This document shows, piece after piece, positions 28,193-36,971 of a stretch of 64,000 nt of DNA. Position 1 is the stretch's first letter, and each line of letters begins with the position of its first letter. Below the pieces are notes generated by a model, which worked only from the letters and a program-made list of their open reading frames with translations, was not told where the DNA came from and searched no databases. This DNA comes from Mesorhizobium xinjiangense (GTDB lineage Bacteria; Pseudomonadota; Alphaproteobacteria; Rhizobiales; Rhizobiaceae), in contig NZ_WOAC01000018.1 of NCBI RefSeq assembly GCF_009749525.1, positions 45,592 to 109,591 on the forward strand. Reading direction: 5' to 3'. The translations under genes and the position numbers were made by a program.

Positions 28193-28657
28193 ATGGGGAT
28201 CGCGTTGACCATGCAGGAATATCTCGAAGACAACCACCTCGCCTATGACCTTGCCAAGCACAGGAAGACCGCCACCTCGGCGATGACGGCACAGGCCAGC
28301 CATGTGCCCGGCGGATGCCTGGCCAAGGGTGTCGTGCTGAAATGGGACGAGGGCTATCTGCTGGCCGTCCTGCCGGCATCGCGCCATGTCGATATCGACA
28401 AGGTCGGGCGGATCGTCGGCGGCCCCGTGTTCCTGGCGAACGAGGACGAGGCCAGCGCGCTGTTTCCCGACTGCGACACCGGCGCCGTGCCGATACTCGG
28501 CGTGCCCTATCGGGTCGCCTGTGTCGTGGACGACCATCTCGAGGAGCGCCAGGACGTCTATTTCGAGGGCGGAGACCACCGTACGCTGGTGCATCTCGAC
28601 GGCAACGACTTCAGCCGTCTGATGTACGGCATGCCGCACGCCAGCATCTGCGCCTGA
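28193..28657 (+). CDS. YbaK/ProX-type aminoacyl-tRNA deacylase domain protein
   Basis: 154-aa stand-alone YbaK/EbsC domain, the fold that removes wrong amino acids from tRNAs. The conserved segments include a VPGGCLAKGVVLKW strand (the catalytic lysine of the family lies in this region), LPASRHVDIDKV and TGAVPILGVPYRV, which corresponds to the GxxxP loop. Which mischarged tRNA it edits cannot be determined. AAGGAGC is placed about 7 bases before the ATG. It is convergent with the CDF transporter gene (21 bp gap). Confidence 0.85.
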   Translation: MGIALTMQEYLEDNHLAYDLAKHRKTATSAMTAQASHVPGGCLAKGVVLKWDEGYLLAVLPASRHVDIDKVGRIVGGPVFLANEDEASALFPDCDTGAVPILGVPYRVACVVDDHLEERQDVYFEGGDHRTLVHLDGNDFSRLMYGMPHASICA

Positions 28658-28678
28658 GTTCCGTCGGCAGGCGCACGC

Positions 28679-29587
28679 TCAAGCGAAGGGAACGGCGCTG
28701 GTGCCCTTGGGCAGCTTGGCCTCGTCTTCCGGTTCGACGTGAATGGTAACGCGCATCGACGGCATTTGCGCTCTCAGCGCCTCCTCGATGCGGTCGCAAA
28801 TGGCATGCGCATCGCTGACGCTCATCGCTGCGTCGACGACAAGGTGGAACTCGATGAAGGTGGCGCGGCCGGCCATGCGCGTCTTCAGGTCGTGCACTTC
28901 GATGGCGCCGGCCGAATTGGCCGAGATTATGTCGCGTATCCTGATGTGCTCCTCCGGCTCCACCGCCCGGTCCATCAGGCCGTCCACCGAAGCCGCGATG
29001 ACCTTCCAGCCCTGCCAGAGGATATTGAGCGCGACGATGACGGCCAGCAGCGGGTCGAGTATGGCCCAGCCGGTTGCGAGCGAGGCGGCAAGGCCGCCGA
29101 TCACGCCGACCGATGTGACAACGTCGGTGACGATGTGCCTGCCGTCCGCCAGCAGCGCAGGCGAGCGCTCCGCCCTGCCCGTGCGGATGAGCAGCCCCGC
29201 CCACAGGCCGTTTATCAGCGCTGCCAATCCATTGACGGCGAGGCCGAGCGCCGGCTGATCCATCAGGCGCGGATTCTGCAACGCCGACCATGCCTCGCGG
29301 AAAATCATCAGGCTGGCGATGACGATCAGCACGCCTTCCAGCACGGCGGAGAAATATTCCGCCTTGTGATGGCCGTGCGGATGGTCGGCGTCGGCCGGCA
29401 TGTGGCTGACCCGGATGGCCCAGAATGCCGCCGCCGAAGCGATCACGTTGACGATCGATTCCAGCGCATCGGAATACAGCGCCACCGAGCCCGTCGCCCG
29501 CCAGGCGACGAATTTCAGCGCCGTCACGACAAGCGCGACGATGATCGACCAGGCGGCCAGACGCTGAACCTTTTGCTTGGAGGACAT
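28679..29587 (-). CDS. Cation diffusion facilitator (CDF) metal transporter
   Basis: 302-aa inner-membrane divalent-metal exporter with six helices (about residues 10-210) and a C-terminal cytoplasmic metal-sensing domain (about 215-300). The TM5 site HIVTD keeps the classical His-x3-Asp. The matching TM2 site reads E-S-I-V-N (in SDALESIVNVIAS) where zinc exporters have His/Asp and Asp, so metal preference may differ. A His-rich DADHPHGHHKAEYF loop follows TM2. The start at MSSKQKV is chosen because the upstream extension runs into palindromic repeats. Confidence 0.9.
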   Translation of the reverse strand: MSSKQKVQRLAAWSIIVALVVTALKFVAWRATGSVALYSDALESIVNVIASAAAFWAIRVSHMPADADHPHGHHKAEYFSAVLEGVLIVIASLMIFREAWSALQNPRLMDQPALGLAVNGLAALINGLWAGLLIRTGRAERSPALLADGRHIVTDVVTSVGVIGGLAASLATGWAILDPLLAVIVALNILWQGWKVIAASVDGLMDRAVEPEEHIRIRDIISANSAGAIEVHDLKTRMAGRATFIEFHLVVDAAMSVSDAHAICDRIEEALRAQMPSMRVTIHVEPEDEAKLPKGTSAVPFA

Positions 29588-29601
29588 GGATGCGCTGCCT
29601 A

Positions 29602-29744
29602 CTCTCCCCCCTCGAGGGGGAGACGGCCGCCATGCGGCCAGAGGGGGTTGGCAATTGCAGAACTCGGCCAAGCCTTCGCGCCGCGCGCGGCCGCAAGGAC
29701 CCCACCCGGCGGCTTTGCCGCCACCCTCCCCTCAAGGGGGAGGG
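29602..29744. repeat. Palindromic intergenic repeat between CDF gene and trpE(G)
   Basis: Three self-complementary pieces: CTCTCCCCCCTCGAGGGGGAGA (29602-29623), the hairpin GGCGGCTTTGCCGCC (29709-29723) and CCCTCCCCTCAAGGGGGAGGG (29724-29744). Outer CCCTCCCC/CTCCCCCC palindromes of this type are abundant in Mesorhizobium-like genomes. They may also stop transcription on either side, but no clear T-tract follows. Confidence 0.6.
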
Positions 29745-29759
29745 ATATTGCTGCCCCTC

Positions 29760-31949
29760 TCACGCCGCCTTCTCCTTCGCGCGCCGCGACAGATGGGCCA
29801 CCACGTTCTCGATCATGCGCATGCCGGCATTCTGGCCGAGCGTCATGATCGATTCGGGATGGAACTGCACGGCGGCCACCGGCTCCGTGCGGTGTTCGAA
29901 TGCCATGACGATGCCGTCCTCCGTCTCCGCCGTGACCTCGAACGCATCCGGCAGGCGCACCGGGTCGGCGAAGATCGAATGATAGCGGCCGACCGTGACC
30001 TCTTTCGGCAAGCCCGAAAAGACGACGCCCGGCTTCGCCACGCGGATGCGCGACGGCTTGCCGTGCATGGGAATGTGCAACTGCCGCAATTCGCCGCCAT
30101 AGGCTTCGGCCAGCGCCTGCAGGCCAAGGCACACGCCGAAGATCGGCAGTTCGCGTTTGCGCGCCCGGTGGATCGTCGCCGCGCAGTCGAAATCCTTCGG
30201 ATTGCCCGGGCCCGGCGACAGGACGACGAGATCGGGCTCCAGGCGATCGAAGACCTCCTCGGGCACCGGCGTGCGCACCGTGGTGACGCTCGCTCCCGTC
30301 TGGCGGAAATAGTTGGCCAGGGTGTGAACGAAGCTGTCCTCGTGATCGACGAGCAGGATCGTCACCCCCTCCCCGACCCGCGCGGCGTCGCGCTGCGCCG
30401 ACGCCTCGTTGGTGGAGCCGGCCTCGCGGATCGCCGAGAGCATCGCGGCGGCCTTGAGCTCCGTTTCAGCCTCCTCGTCGTCGGGCACGGAATCATAGAG
30501 CAGCGTCGCCCCCGCCCGCACCTCGGCAATGCCGTCCTCGATACGGATCGTGCGCAGCGTCAGCCCGGTGTTCATGTCGCCGTTGAAATGGATCATGCCG
30601 ATGGCGCCGCCATACCAGCGCCGCGGGCTCCTCTCATTGTTCTCGATGAAGCGCATGGCCCACAGTTTCGGCGCGCCGGTGACGGTCACCGCCCAGGCAT
30701 GGGAGAGGAAGGCGTCGAAGGCGTCCATATCCTCACGCAGCCGGCCCTCGATATGATCGACCGTATGGATGAGGCGCGAATACATCTCGATCTGCCGGCG
30801 CCCGATGACGCGCACCGAACCCGGCTCGCAGACCCGCGACTTGTCGTTGCGGTCGACGTCGGAACACATGGTGAGCTCGGATTCGTCCTTCTTGGAGTTC
30901 AACAGCTTCAGGATCTGCTGTGAATCGGAGATCGCGTCCTCGCCGCGCTTGATGGTGCCGGAAATCGGGCAGGTCTCGACGCGCCGCCCCGACACGCGCA
31001 CGAACATCTCCGGCGAGGCGCCGACCAGATATTCGCCGCCGCCGAGATTGATGAAGAAGGAATAGGGCGAGGGATTGATCGTCTTCAGCCGCCGCGCGAT
31101 CTCGGAAGGCGGCGTCTCGCAGCGCTCGTAGAACATCTGCCCCGGCACCACCTCGAAGAGATCGCCGCGCCGGAAACTCTGCATCGCCTTGCGCACCAGC
31201 TCCGCATATTCGCCCGGCTCGTGGTCACCGCGCGGCGGAATCCGCTCCGACGGCGTGAAGGGTTCGGCCACGCCGTCGCGCTCGAGACCCGCCGTCGTCC
31301 AGCCCTCGCCCGAAAAGTCGTAGCGGTCGAACCAGGCCTTGGCGGCGTGGTGGTCGACGACTAGGATCTCGTCGGGGAGGTAGAGCACGAGGTCGCGCTG
31401 GCCGGCGTCGCGCTCAAGCTTCAGGTCGACCGGATCGAACTGGAAGGCGAGATCGTAACCAAAGGCCCCATAGAGCCCGAGATTGGAATCATGATCGGTC
31501 TTGAAGAGCGACACGATGGAGCGCAGCACCGTGAAGGCGGACGGTGCGCGCGAGCGCTCCTCCTCGGAAACGACGCGGCCCGGCGCGGCGACGGCGAGCG
31601 CGACCCGCGTCGCAGACGTTTCCTCGATGGTGACGTCGTCGAGCCTGCCGACCGCCGTGGCGATCGCCGGCAACATTTTCTCGCCGCGCGCATTCAGCGC
31701 CTCGATCGTCATATTGCGCCCAGAGGCCGAGATGACCACGGGCGGTTTCATGGTGGCGGTATCCCAGCGCGTGTAGCGGCCCGGATATTCGTAATTGGAA
31801 GAAAAGACCGCCCCGCGGTGCGAATTGAGCCCGTCAATATAGGCCTCGATCGCGCCCTCATAAGGGGTTTCGACGCGCTCGCGGGTAATCGTCACCCCCC
31901 CGGCCGTCACGAAGCGTTCACTTCCATTGTCCAGCACTTCCACCGTCAT
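29760..31949 (-). CDS. trpE(G): Anthranilate synthase, fused TrpE-TrpG
   Basis: 729-aa single-chain anthranilate synthase, the fused form typical of Rhizobiales, which makes anthranilate from chorismate and glutamine. Residues 1 to about 520 are the TrpE part (chorismate binding, with [12 protein letters not shown], the [17 protein letters not shown] segment and [12 protein letters not shown]). From about 530 onward is the TrpG glutamine amidotransferase, with the nucleophile in [15 protein letters not shown] and the His-Glu pair in FHPESIMT. The start at 31949 is set by MTVEVLDNG with GGAGAAGG upstream. Transcription is controlled by the trpL leader 110 bp upstream. Confidence 0.97.
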   Translation of the reverse strand: MTVEVLDNGSERFVTAGGVTITRERVETPYEGAIEAYIDGLNSHRGAVFSSNYEYPGRYTRWDTATMKPPVVISASGRNMTIEALNARGEKMLPAIATAVGRLDDVTIEETSATRVALAVAAPGRVVSEEERSRAPSAFTVLRSIVSLFKTDHDSNLGLYGAFGYDLAFQFDPVDLKLERDAGQRDLVLYLPDEILVVDHHAAKAWFDRYDFSGEGWTTAGLERDGVAEPFTPSERIPPRGDHEPGEYAELVRKAMQSFRRGDLFEVVPGQMFYERCETPPSEIARRLKTINPSPYSFFINLGGGEYLVGASPEMFVRVSGRRVETCPISGTIKRGEDAISDSQQILKLLNSKKDESELTMCSDVDRNDKSRVCEPGSVRVIGRRQIEMYSRLIHTVDHIEGRLREDMDAFDAFLSHAWAVTVTGAPKLWAMRFIENNERSPRRWYGGAIGMIHFNGDMNTGLTLRTIRIEDGIAEVRAGATLLYDSVPDDEEAETELKAAAMLSAIREAGSTNEASAQRDAARVGEGVTILLVDHEDSFVHTLANYFRQTGASVTTVRTPVPEEVFDRLEPDLVVLSPGPGNPKDFDCAATIHRARKRELPIFGVCLGLQALAEAYGGELRQLHIPMHGKPSRIRVAKPGVVFSGLPKEVTVGRYHSIFADPVRLPDAFEVTAETEDGIVMAFEHRTEPVAAVQFHPESIMTLGQNAGMRMIENVVAHLSRRAKEKAA

Positions 31950-31983
31950 CGCCTTCTCCAATTTCCAGCGGACGCGCCGGGCC

Positions 31984-32018
31984 AAACACAAAGGCCGCCC
32001 GGAACATCCGAAGCGGCC
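31984..32018 (-). terminator. trp attenuator terminator
   Basis: Hairpin GGCCGC-TT-CGGA, loop TGT, TCCG-G-GCGGCC, followed on the minus strand by TTTGTGTTT. It lies between the trpL stop and trpE(G), as in known rhizobial trp attenuators. Confidence 0.85.
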
Positions 32019-32058
32019 ATCATCCTGTTTCTCGCGCACGTGCGAAGTCAGGCCGCTC

Positions 32059-32103
32059 CTAGCAGCCCCACCACCAAGCCTGTGCGTTCGACATGTTGCG
32101 CAT
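32059..32103 (-). CDS. trpL: trp leader peptide (attenuation)
   Basis: A 14-codon frame, [14 protein letters not shown], with three consecutive tryptophan codons followed by TAG. Stalling at the Trp codons when charged tRNA-Trp is scarce should favour an antiterminator over the hairpin at 31984-32018. The length and triple-Trp motif equal those known for Sinorhizobium meliloti trpL, where the peptide and the released RNA also act in trans. GGAG lies 7 bases upstream, but the promoter position suggests a leaderless or nearly leaderless start. The frame is too short for ordinary gene finders. Confidence 0.88.
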   Translation of the reverse strand: MRNMSNAQAWWWGC

Positions 32104-32111
32104 AGCATTCT

Positions 32112-32139
32112 CCATAGCGGCGAACGGATCGTCCGGCAA
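32112..32139 (-). promoter_or_regulatory. Candidate trpL promoter
   Basis: On the minus strand, TTGCCG (32139-32134), a 16-bp spacer and CTATGG (32117-32112). Transcription would begin about 7 bp on, close to the trpL ATG, as reported for S. meliloti. The -10 is only a fair match. Confidence 0.4.
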
Positions 32140-32163
32140 GGGGCAACAATGCGCTGTCGCAGA

Positions 32164-33135
32164 TCAGGCCGCGGCAGGGCGATGCTTCGAGAAGGCCAGC
32201 CGGTATTGGGCCGGAGAGGTCTTCAGGCGGGCGGCGAAATGCTGGCGCAGCGAGGCCGAGGTGCCGAAGCCGGCCTTGAAAGCGATCTCCTCGATGGAGC
32301 TGGCGCTGGCTTCCAACAGCCTTTGGGCCAGGATCACCCGCTGGTCGGTGAGCCAGTTGCCGAAGCTCGTCCCGAACGCCTTCTGGAAGCGGCGCGTGAA
32401 GGTGCGGCGCGTCATGCCTGCCTCAACGGCGACCGAATCGAGACTGTGCGCCTGCCCGAGCGTCACGCGCACCTTTTCCACCGCACGGTTGAGCCCGTCG
32501 GCCACCGGCGCGTTCAACACCGGCGGCTCGATGAACTGGGCCTGGCCGCCCTGGCGGTGCGGAGCCAGCACCAGTTGCCGCGACAGGCGCAACGCGGCCT
32601 CGGCGCCGTAGCGCGAGCGCACGATGTGCAGGCAGCAATCGAGCCCGGCGGCCACCCCGGCCGAGGTCATCACGTCGCCATTGTCGACATAGAGCACGTC
32701 CGGCCGCAGCCCGACCTTCGGATAAAGGGCGGAAAAACGTTCGGCATAGGCCCAATGCGTCGTTGCCTCGCGCCCGTCGAGCAGGCCGGCCGCCGCGATC
32801 GGGAAGGCGCCGAGGCACAGGCCGACGATCAATGCGCCACGTCGGTGCGCATCGGCAAGCGCCGTCATCAAAGCCGCGGGCGGCGGCCGGTCGAGATCGC
32901 GCCAGCTCGGCACGATGACGATGTCGGCCCCGGCGACGGCGTCGAGCCCCTGCGGTGCGACCAGCTGGAGCCCCGTCCCGGTGCGCAACGGGCCCTCATC
33001 GAGCGCGCAGACGTGGAAGTCGAAGCGCGGCAAACCGAGCCCACGATGATCTTCGCCGAAGACCAGGCAGGGGACCGACAGGTGAAACGGACTGATACCG
33101 TCGAAGGCGATGACGGCAATGACGGGGTTCGACAT
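32164..33135 (-). CDS. GlxA-family transcriptional regulator (DJ-1/PfpI + AraC)
   Basis: 323-aa regulator. The N-terminal half (about 1-170) is a DJ-1/PfpI class I glutamine-amidotransferase-like domain with a cysteine at the nucleophile elbow ([14 protein letters not shown]). The C-terminal part (about 225-320) is an AraC-type double HTH ([22 protein letters not shown]). Relatives (GlxA, ArgR, CdhR, GbdR) respond to amino-acid or carnitine-type small molecules. It is divergent from a cysteine hydrolase, which it probably controls. The start is at MSNPVIAV; the upstream extension is unlikely. Confidence 0.9.
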   Translation of the reverse strand: MSNPVIAVIAFDGISPFHLSVPCLVFGEDHRGLGLPRFDFHVCALDEGPLRTGTGLQLVAPQGLDAVAGADIVIVPSWRDLDRPPPAALMTALADAHRRGALIVGLCLGAFPIAAAGLLDGREATTHWAYAERFSALYPKVGLRPDVLYVDNGDVMTSAGVAAGLDCCLHIVRSRYGAEAALRLSRQLVLAPHRQGGQAQFIEPPVLNAPVADGLNRAVEKVRVTLGQAHSLDSVAVEAGMTRRTFTRRFQKAFGTSFGNWLTDQRVILAQRLLEASASSIEEIAFKAGFGTSASLRQHFAARLKTSPAQYRLAFSKHRPAAA

Positions 33136-33189
33136 GCAGCGCACTCTCATTGCAGCGCCGGAATGTCCCAATTCTTTCGAATATTGTCA

Positions 33190-33223
33190 ATCGGGCCAGT
33201 ATCCGCGCCGTCATAGGCCCGAT
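33190..33223. promoter_or_regulatory. Candidate operator between glxA-type gene and cysteine hydrolase
   Basis: Perfect 8-bp inverted repeat ATCGGGCC (33190-33197) and GGCCCGAT (33216-33223) with an 18-bp spacer, centred in the 136-bp gap between divergent genes. AraC-family proteins more often use direct repeats, so the assignment is tentative. Confidence 0.35.
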
Positions 33224-33271
33224 ACGATGCCAATCGCAATCCGCGACAAGCATGAATGAAGGAGCAAGACC

Positions 33272-33904
33272 ATGTCCCAGCCCAAGCGCGCGCTCATCGT
33301 CATCGACGTCCAGAACGACTATGACGGCGGCAATCTGCCGATGGAGCATCCACCGTTCAGCCAGAGCATCAAGAATGTGACGCATGCCATGGACGCTGCA
33401 CGCGAATCCGGCGTCAAAATTGTGGTCGTCCGGCACGTGGCACCAGAAGCGGCACCCGTCTTCGCCAAGGGCAGCCGGGGCGGCGAATTGCACGACGATA
33501 TCAAGGCCAGGCCGCGGGACCATTACGTGGAAAAGGCCATGCCGAGCGCCTTTGCCGGCACCGATCTGGAGGAGTGGCTGAGAAGCAACGACATCGACAC
33601 CGTCACCATCGCCGGCTACATGACGCATCATTGCGATCTGTCGACCACCATCCAGGCGGTCCATATGGGTTTTGCGGTCGAGTTCCTGTCCGACGCGACA
33701 GGGACGCTGCCTTACGCCAACAAGGCCGGCGCCGCCTCGGCGGAGGAGATCCACCGCGTCGTGACGGTGATCGCGCAAGGCGGCTTCGCAGCGGTGCTGA
33801 CGACCGGCGAATGGATCGAGTGCCTGAAATCCGGGGCGCTGCCCGAGCGCGACAATCCCTATGCCTCGAACCAGCGGGCGCTGAGGCAGAGCGCGGCGGC
33901 GTAG
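33272..33904 (+). CDS. Isochorismatase-family cysteine hydrolase
   Basis: 210-aa enzyme of the isochorismatase/nicotinamidase family. The catalytic triad is visible: Asp in VIDVQNDYDGG, Lys in VEKAMPSAFAGTDL and Cys in GYMTHHCDLSTTIQAV, so an amidase or hydrolase acting through a Cys nucleophile is likely. The substrate is not deducible. It is divergent from a GlxA-type activator, a common pairing for catabolic amide hydrolases. Its TAG stop coincides with the first bases of repeat copy D. Confidence 0.88.
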   Translation: MSQPKRALIVIDVQNDYDGGNLPMEHPPFSQSIKNVTHAMDAARESGVKIVVVRHVAPEAAPVFAKGSRGGELHDDIKARPRDHYVEKAMPSAFAGTDLEEWLRSNDIDTVTIAGYMTHHCDLSTTIQAVHMGFAVEFLSDATGTLPYANKAGAASAEEIHRVVTVIAQGGFAAVLTTGEWIECLKSGALPERDNPYASNQRALRQSAAA

Positions 33905-34015
33905 AGCATGTCCCGCTCAAACGGTGACGTTTGAGCGAAAGGCACATGCTCCAACATATTGATCTGGCGCGCATATCTTTGCTTCAAACGTTCCGTTTGA
34001 AGAGAATGCGCGCTA
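33902..34015 (+). repeat. RIME-like palindromic repeat, copy D (full length)
   Basis: Runs from TAGAGCATGTCCCGCTCAAAC to GAATGCGCGCTA. It contains both palindromes (TCAAACGGTGACGTTTGA and CTTCAAACGTTCCGTTTGAAG) and the linker with ACATATTGATCTGGCGCGC. The opening TAG is the stop codon of the upstream hydrolase gene. Confidence 0.85.
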
Positions 34016-34125
34016 GATCGGCTCACCGTTTCACGGAATCGGTTCGCCGATCTAACCTTTTGATTCGACGCAATTCCGGACGGAGAACCGGTTTCCACTT
34101 CTCCTGGAATTGCTTTAAAGCCGGC
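34015..34125 (+). repeat. Second palindromic repeat family, long copy
   Basis: Begins AGATCGGCTCACCGTTTCACGG and continues with TTCGCCGATCTAACC, GACGCAATTCCGGACGG and CCTGGAATTGC. The inner CAATTCC...GGAATTG is a long-range inverted repeat. This sequence type is common between rhizobial genes. It directly abuts copy D; a short relative is at 10573-10620 and a fragment at 6689-6699. Confidence 0.65.
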
Positions 34126-34192
34126 GGTTCCGGCAGGAAGGCGTTGGCAATCGCTTCATCCTGCCGGTTTCACCTCACGCGGCTCGCCTGCC

Positions 34193-35872
34193 TCAGGACA
34201 GGCCTTCGATCTGGCCGGCCTCGTTGAGGACTATGCGCTCGGCCGAGGGCGACCTGGGCAGGCCGGGCATGGTCATGATCTCACCGCAGATGGCAACGAT
34301 GAAGCCCGCGCCGGCAGACAGCCTCACCTCGCGCACCGGCACCACATGGTCGACCGGTGCGCCGCGCAGGCTCGGATCGGTGGAGAAGGAATACTGCGTC
34401 TTGGCGATGCAGACCGGCAGATCGCCATAGCCCTGGTTTTCCCACTGGTGGAGCAGGTCGCGCACCGGCTTGTCGGCAATCGCCTCCGAGCCGCGATAGA
34501 TGCGCTTGACGATCGTGTCGATCTTGTCGAACAGCTTCATTTCGTCGGGATAGAGCGGCGAGAACTGCGCCCCGCCGCCTTCGGCGATCTCGACCACCTT
34601 GTGCGCCAGCTCCTCGGCGCCCGTCGAGCCTTCGGCCCAATGCCGGCACACGACCGCTTCCTCGCCGAAGGAGGCAACGTAATCCTTTATCGCCTCGATC
34701 TCGGCCGGCGTGTCGGTGACGAAATGATTGATCGCCACCACCGCAGGCACGCCGAACTGTTTCACGTTCTCGATATGCCGGCCGAGATTGGCGCAGCCCG
34801 CCTTCACCGCCTCGACATTCTCGGTGCCGAGCTTGTCCTTCTGCACGCCGCCATGCATCTTCATGGCCCGCACCGTGGCCACGATCACCGCCACGGCCGG
34901 CTTGAGCCCCGCCTTGCGGCACTTGATGTCGAAGAATTTCTCCGCCCCCAGATCGGCCCCGAAACCGGCCTCGGTGACCACGTAATCGGCAAGCTTGAGC
35001 GCCGTGCGCGTGGCCATGACCGAGTTGCAGCCATGCGCGATATTGGCGAACGGCCCGCCATGCACGAAGGCCGGATTGTTCTCCAGCGTCTGGACGAGAT
35101 TGGGCTGCAAGGCATCCTTCAAGAGCACCGCCATGGCCCCGTCGGCCTTCAGATCGCGGGCATAAACCGGCGACTTGTCGCGGCGATAGGCGACAATGAT
35201 GGCGCCCAGCCGCCGCTCCAGGTCCTCCAGATCACGGGCGAGACAGAGGATCGCCATCACCTCCGAGGCGACGGTGATGTCGAACCCGCCCTCGCGTGGA
35301 AAACCGTTGGTCACGCCGCCGAGCGAACAGACGATCTGGCGCAGTGCGCGGTCGTTCATGTCCATGACCCGGCGCCAGGCAACGCGGCGCGTGTCGATTT
35401 CGAGCGCATTGCCCCAGTAGATGTGGTTGTCGATCATCGCCGACAGGAGATTGTGCGCGGACGTAATGGCGTGGAAATCGCCGGTGAAATGCAGGTTCAT
35501 GTCCTCCATCGGGATGACCTGCGCATAGCCGCCGCCCGCCGCGCCGCCCTTGACGCCGAAGCATGGCCCCAGCGAGGCCTCGCGGATGCACACCGCGGCC
35601 TTGCGTCCGATGCGGTTGAGTCCGTCGCCGAGGCCGACGGTGGTCGTCGTCTTGCCCTCCCCCGCCGGCGTCGGGCTGATCGCCGTGACCAGGATCAGCT
35701 TGCCGTCCTTCCGGCTGTCGAGAGAGCGGATGAACTCGGCCGAGACCTTCGCCTTGTCGTGCCCGTAGGGCAGCAGATGCTCGCTGGGAATTCCGAGCGT
35801 CGCGCCGACCTCCTGGATCGGCTTTTTTGCCGCGGCACGCGCGATCTCGATGTCGGATTTCGTCTCGGCCAT
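34193..35872 (-). CDS. fhs: Formate-tetrahydrofolate ligase
   Basis: 559-aa ATP-dependent enzyme that joins formate to tetrahydrofolate, giving 10-formyl-THF for one-carbon metabolism. The ATP-binding P-loop [20 protein letters not shown] (about residues 69-88) and the conserved [20 protein letters not shown] segment are present, and the length is normal for the family. The start at MAETKSD has GGAAAC close upstream. It stands alone here. Confidence 0.97.
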   Translation of the reverse strand: MAETKSDIEIARAAAKKPIQEVGATLGIPSEHLLPYGHDKAKVSAEFIRSLDSRKDGKLILVTAISPTPAGEGKTTTTVGLGDGLNRIGRKAAVCIREASLGPCFGVKGGAAGGGYAQVIPMEDMNLHFTGDFHAITSAHNLLSAMIDNHIYWGNALEIDTRRVAWRRVMDMNDRALRQIVCSLGGVTNGFPREGGFDITVASEVMAILCLARDLEDLERRLGAIIVAYRRDKSPVYARDLKADGAMAVLLKDALQPNLVQTLENNPAFVHGGPFANIAHGCNSVMATRTALKLADYVVTEAGFGADLGAEKFFDIKCRKAGLKPAVAVIVATVRAMKMHGGVQKDKLGTENVEAVKAGCANLGRHIENVKQFGVPAVVAINHFVTDTPAEIEAIKDYVASFGEEAVVCRHWAEGSTGAEELAHKVVEIAEGGGAQFSPLYPDEMKLFDKIDTIVKRIYRGSEAIADKPVRDLLHQWENQGYGDLPVCIAKTQYSFSTDPSLRGAPVDHVVPVREVRLSAGAGFIVAICGEIMTMPGLPRSPSAERIVLNEAGQIEGLS

Positions 35873-36056
35873 GCGTTTCCTTCCCCTTAGCTCAATTTTC
35901 GATGCGCATGCCTTGGCACGGCCTCCCAAACGTCGGCATGAAAACGCGACAGGCCGTAATGCGTCGTCCCATATCAGCCGCCCAATGCAGCGATTGCGAC
36001 AGGGCCGCCATGGATGACCGGATACCGGAACCGACGCGACGGCGGGAACCGCCCGC

Positions 36057-36494
36057 TCAATCCACGCTGCCGCGCAATTCGAGTTCGGCGCATTTGCCGA
36101 TCGTCAGATGCGGCGCATTGGCGTTGCTGTCCCCGCCACTGGTATATCCGATACCATAATTTTCCTGAAAGCGAAGGGTCTTCGACGAAAAGGTGAAGCC
36201 GTTGCCAAGTCCGCCGCATGTAAGCAGCATCGAGGCGTCCCGACGTGCCAGGCTCGGGCAATAGTGGCTTGGCTCATGGTCGCCCATCCGCGTCACCGCA
36301 TATTCCCGGGCGCGATCGGCGGAAGGCTGCACGACGAACACCTTGTCCTGCACCTCGAGCGCGCCGGTGTGCCAGCGGCCGTCGCGCCACTCAAAGCCGG
36401 TGGATAGCTGGCCGACGCACAGATAGGTCTCGGCCGCAGCGCCGCCAGAAAGGCAAAGCAGCATTACACACGCGATCGAAGCGCTTCTTATCAT
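36057..36494 (-). CDS. Secreted protein of unknown function
   Basis: 145-aa protein with a signal peptide (about residues 1-21, ending GGAAA). The mature protein has five cysteines, so disulfide bonds are plausible, and no further membrane segment. No family is recognised. A periplasmic or surface location is inferred. Confidence 0.6.
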   Translation of the reverse strand: MIRSASIACVMLLCLSGGAAAETYLCVGQLSTGFEWRDGRWHTGALEVQDKVFVVQPSADRAREYAVTRMGDHEPSHYCPSLARRDASMLLTCGGLGNGFTFSSKTLRFQENYGIGYTSGGDSNANAPHLTIGKCAELELRGSVD

Positions 36495-36616
36495 TACCCA
36501 TCAGCCGACTCGGGGCCCGCCGCCGCAGGAGCGATAGTGCGGCATGTCTCCTAACCGCGGCTTAACGGGACAACGTCCGCCGGCCTGCGTCTATCCCGCA
36601 CGCTCGCCGAAGCCGG

Positions 36617-36832
36617 CTATTCCGTTTCGTCCTGCCTGGTTTCGTCCTGCCTGACCGAGGTCGCGGCCAGCACCATGATCGCATAGGCCGCCTGGCGGGG
36701 CTCCCATCCGGCATCCTCGGCCATCTTCAGAAGCCTGGTGACCGACGGCTCGAGCGCGAACTGGCAATGCGCCTGGTAGTCCGCATCCGTCGGTTCCTGT
36801 TCCGGCGGGTTGATCTTGGCTGCTTTTTTCAT
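36617..36832 (-). CDS. Small protein of unknown function
   Basis: 71-aa soluble protein with a predicted helical core (VTRLLKMAEDAGWEPRQAAYAIMVLA). It resembles small uncharacterised rhizobial proteins. Its C-terminus SVRQDETRQDETE is encoded by a perfect 15-bp tandem duplication (36624-36638 and 36639-36653). The upstream reading starts at a clear ATG. Function unknown. Confidence 0.6.
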   Translation of the reverse strand: MKKAAKINPPEQEPTDADYQAHCQFALEPSVTRLLKMAEDAGWEPRQAAYAIMVLAATSVRQDETRQDETE

Positions 36833-36971
36833 TCTTACTCGAAGTCCTACCGTTGCCCCCGAGCCCCATCCCGGAAACTATATCGAAATGCGCTAAGAAA
36901 GAAGTCCTACACGTGGGCCGCGCATCCCGCCATGGGCGGGTGCGGGCTCCTCCAGCCGGGACGGGGCGACG

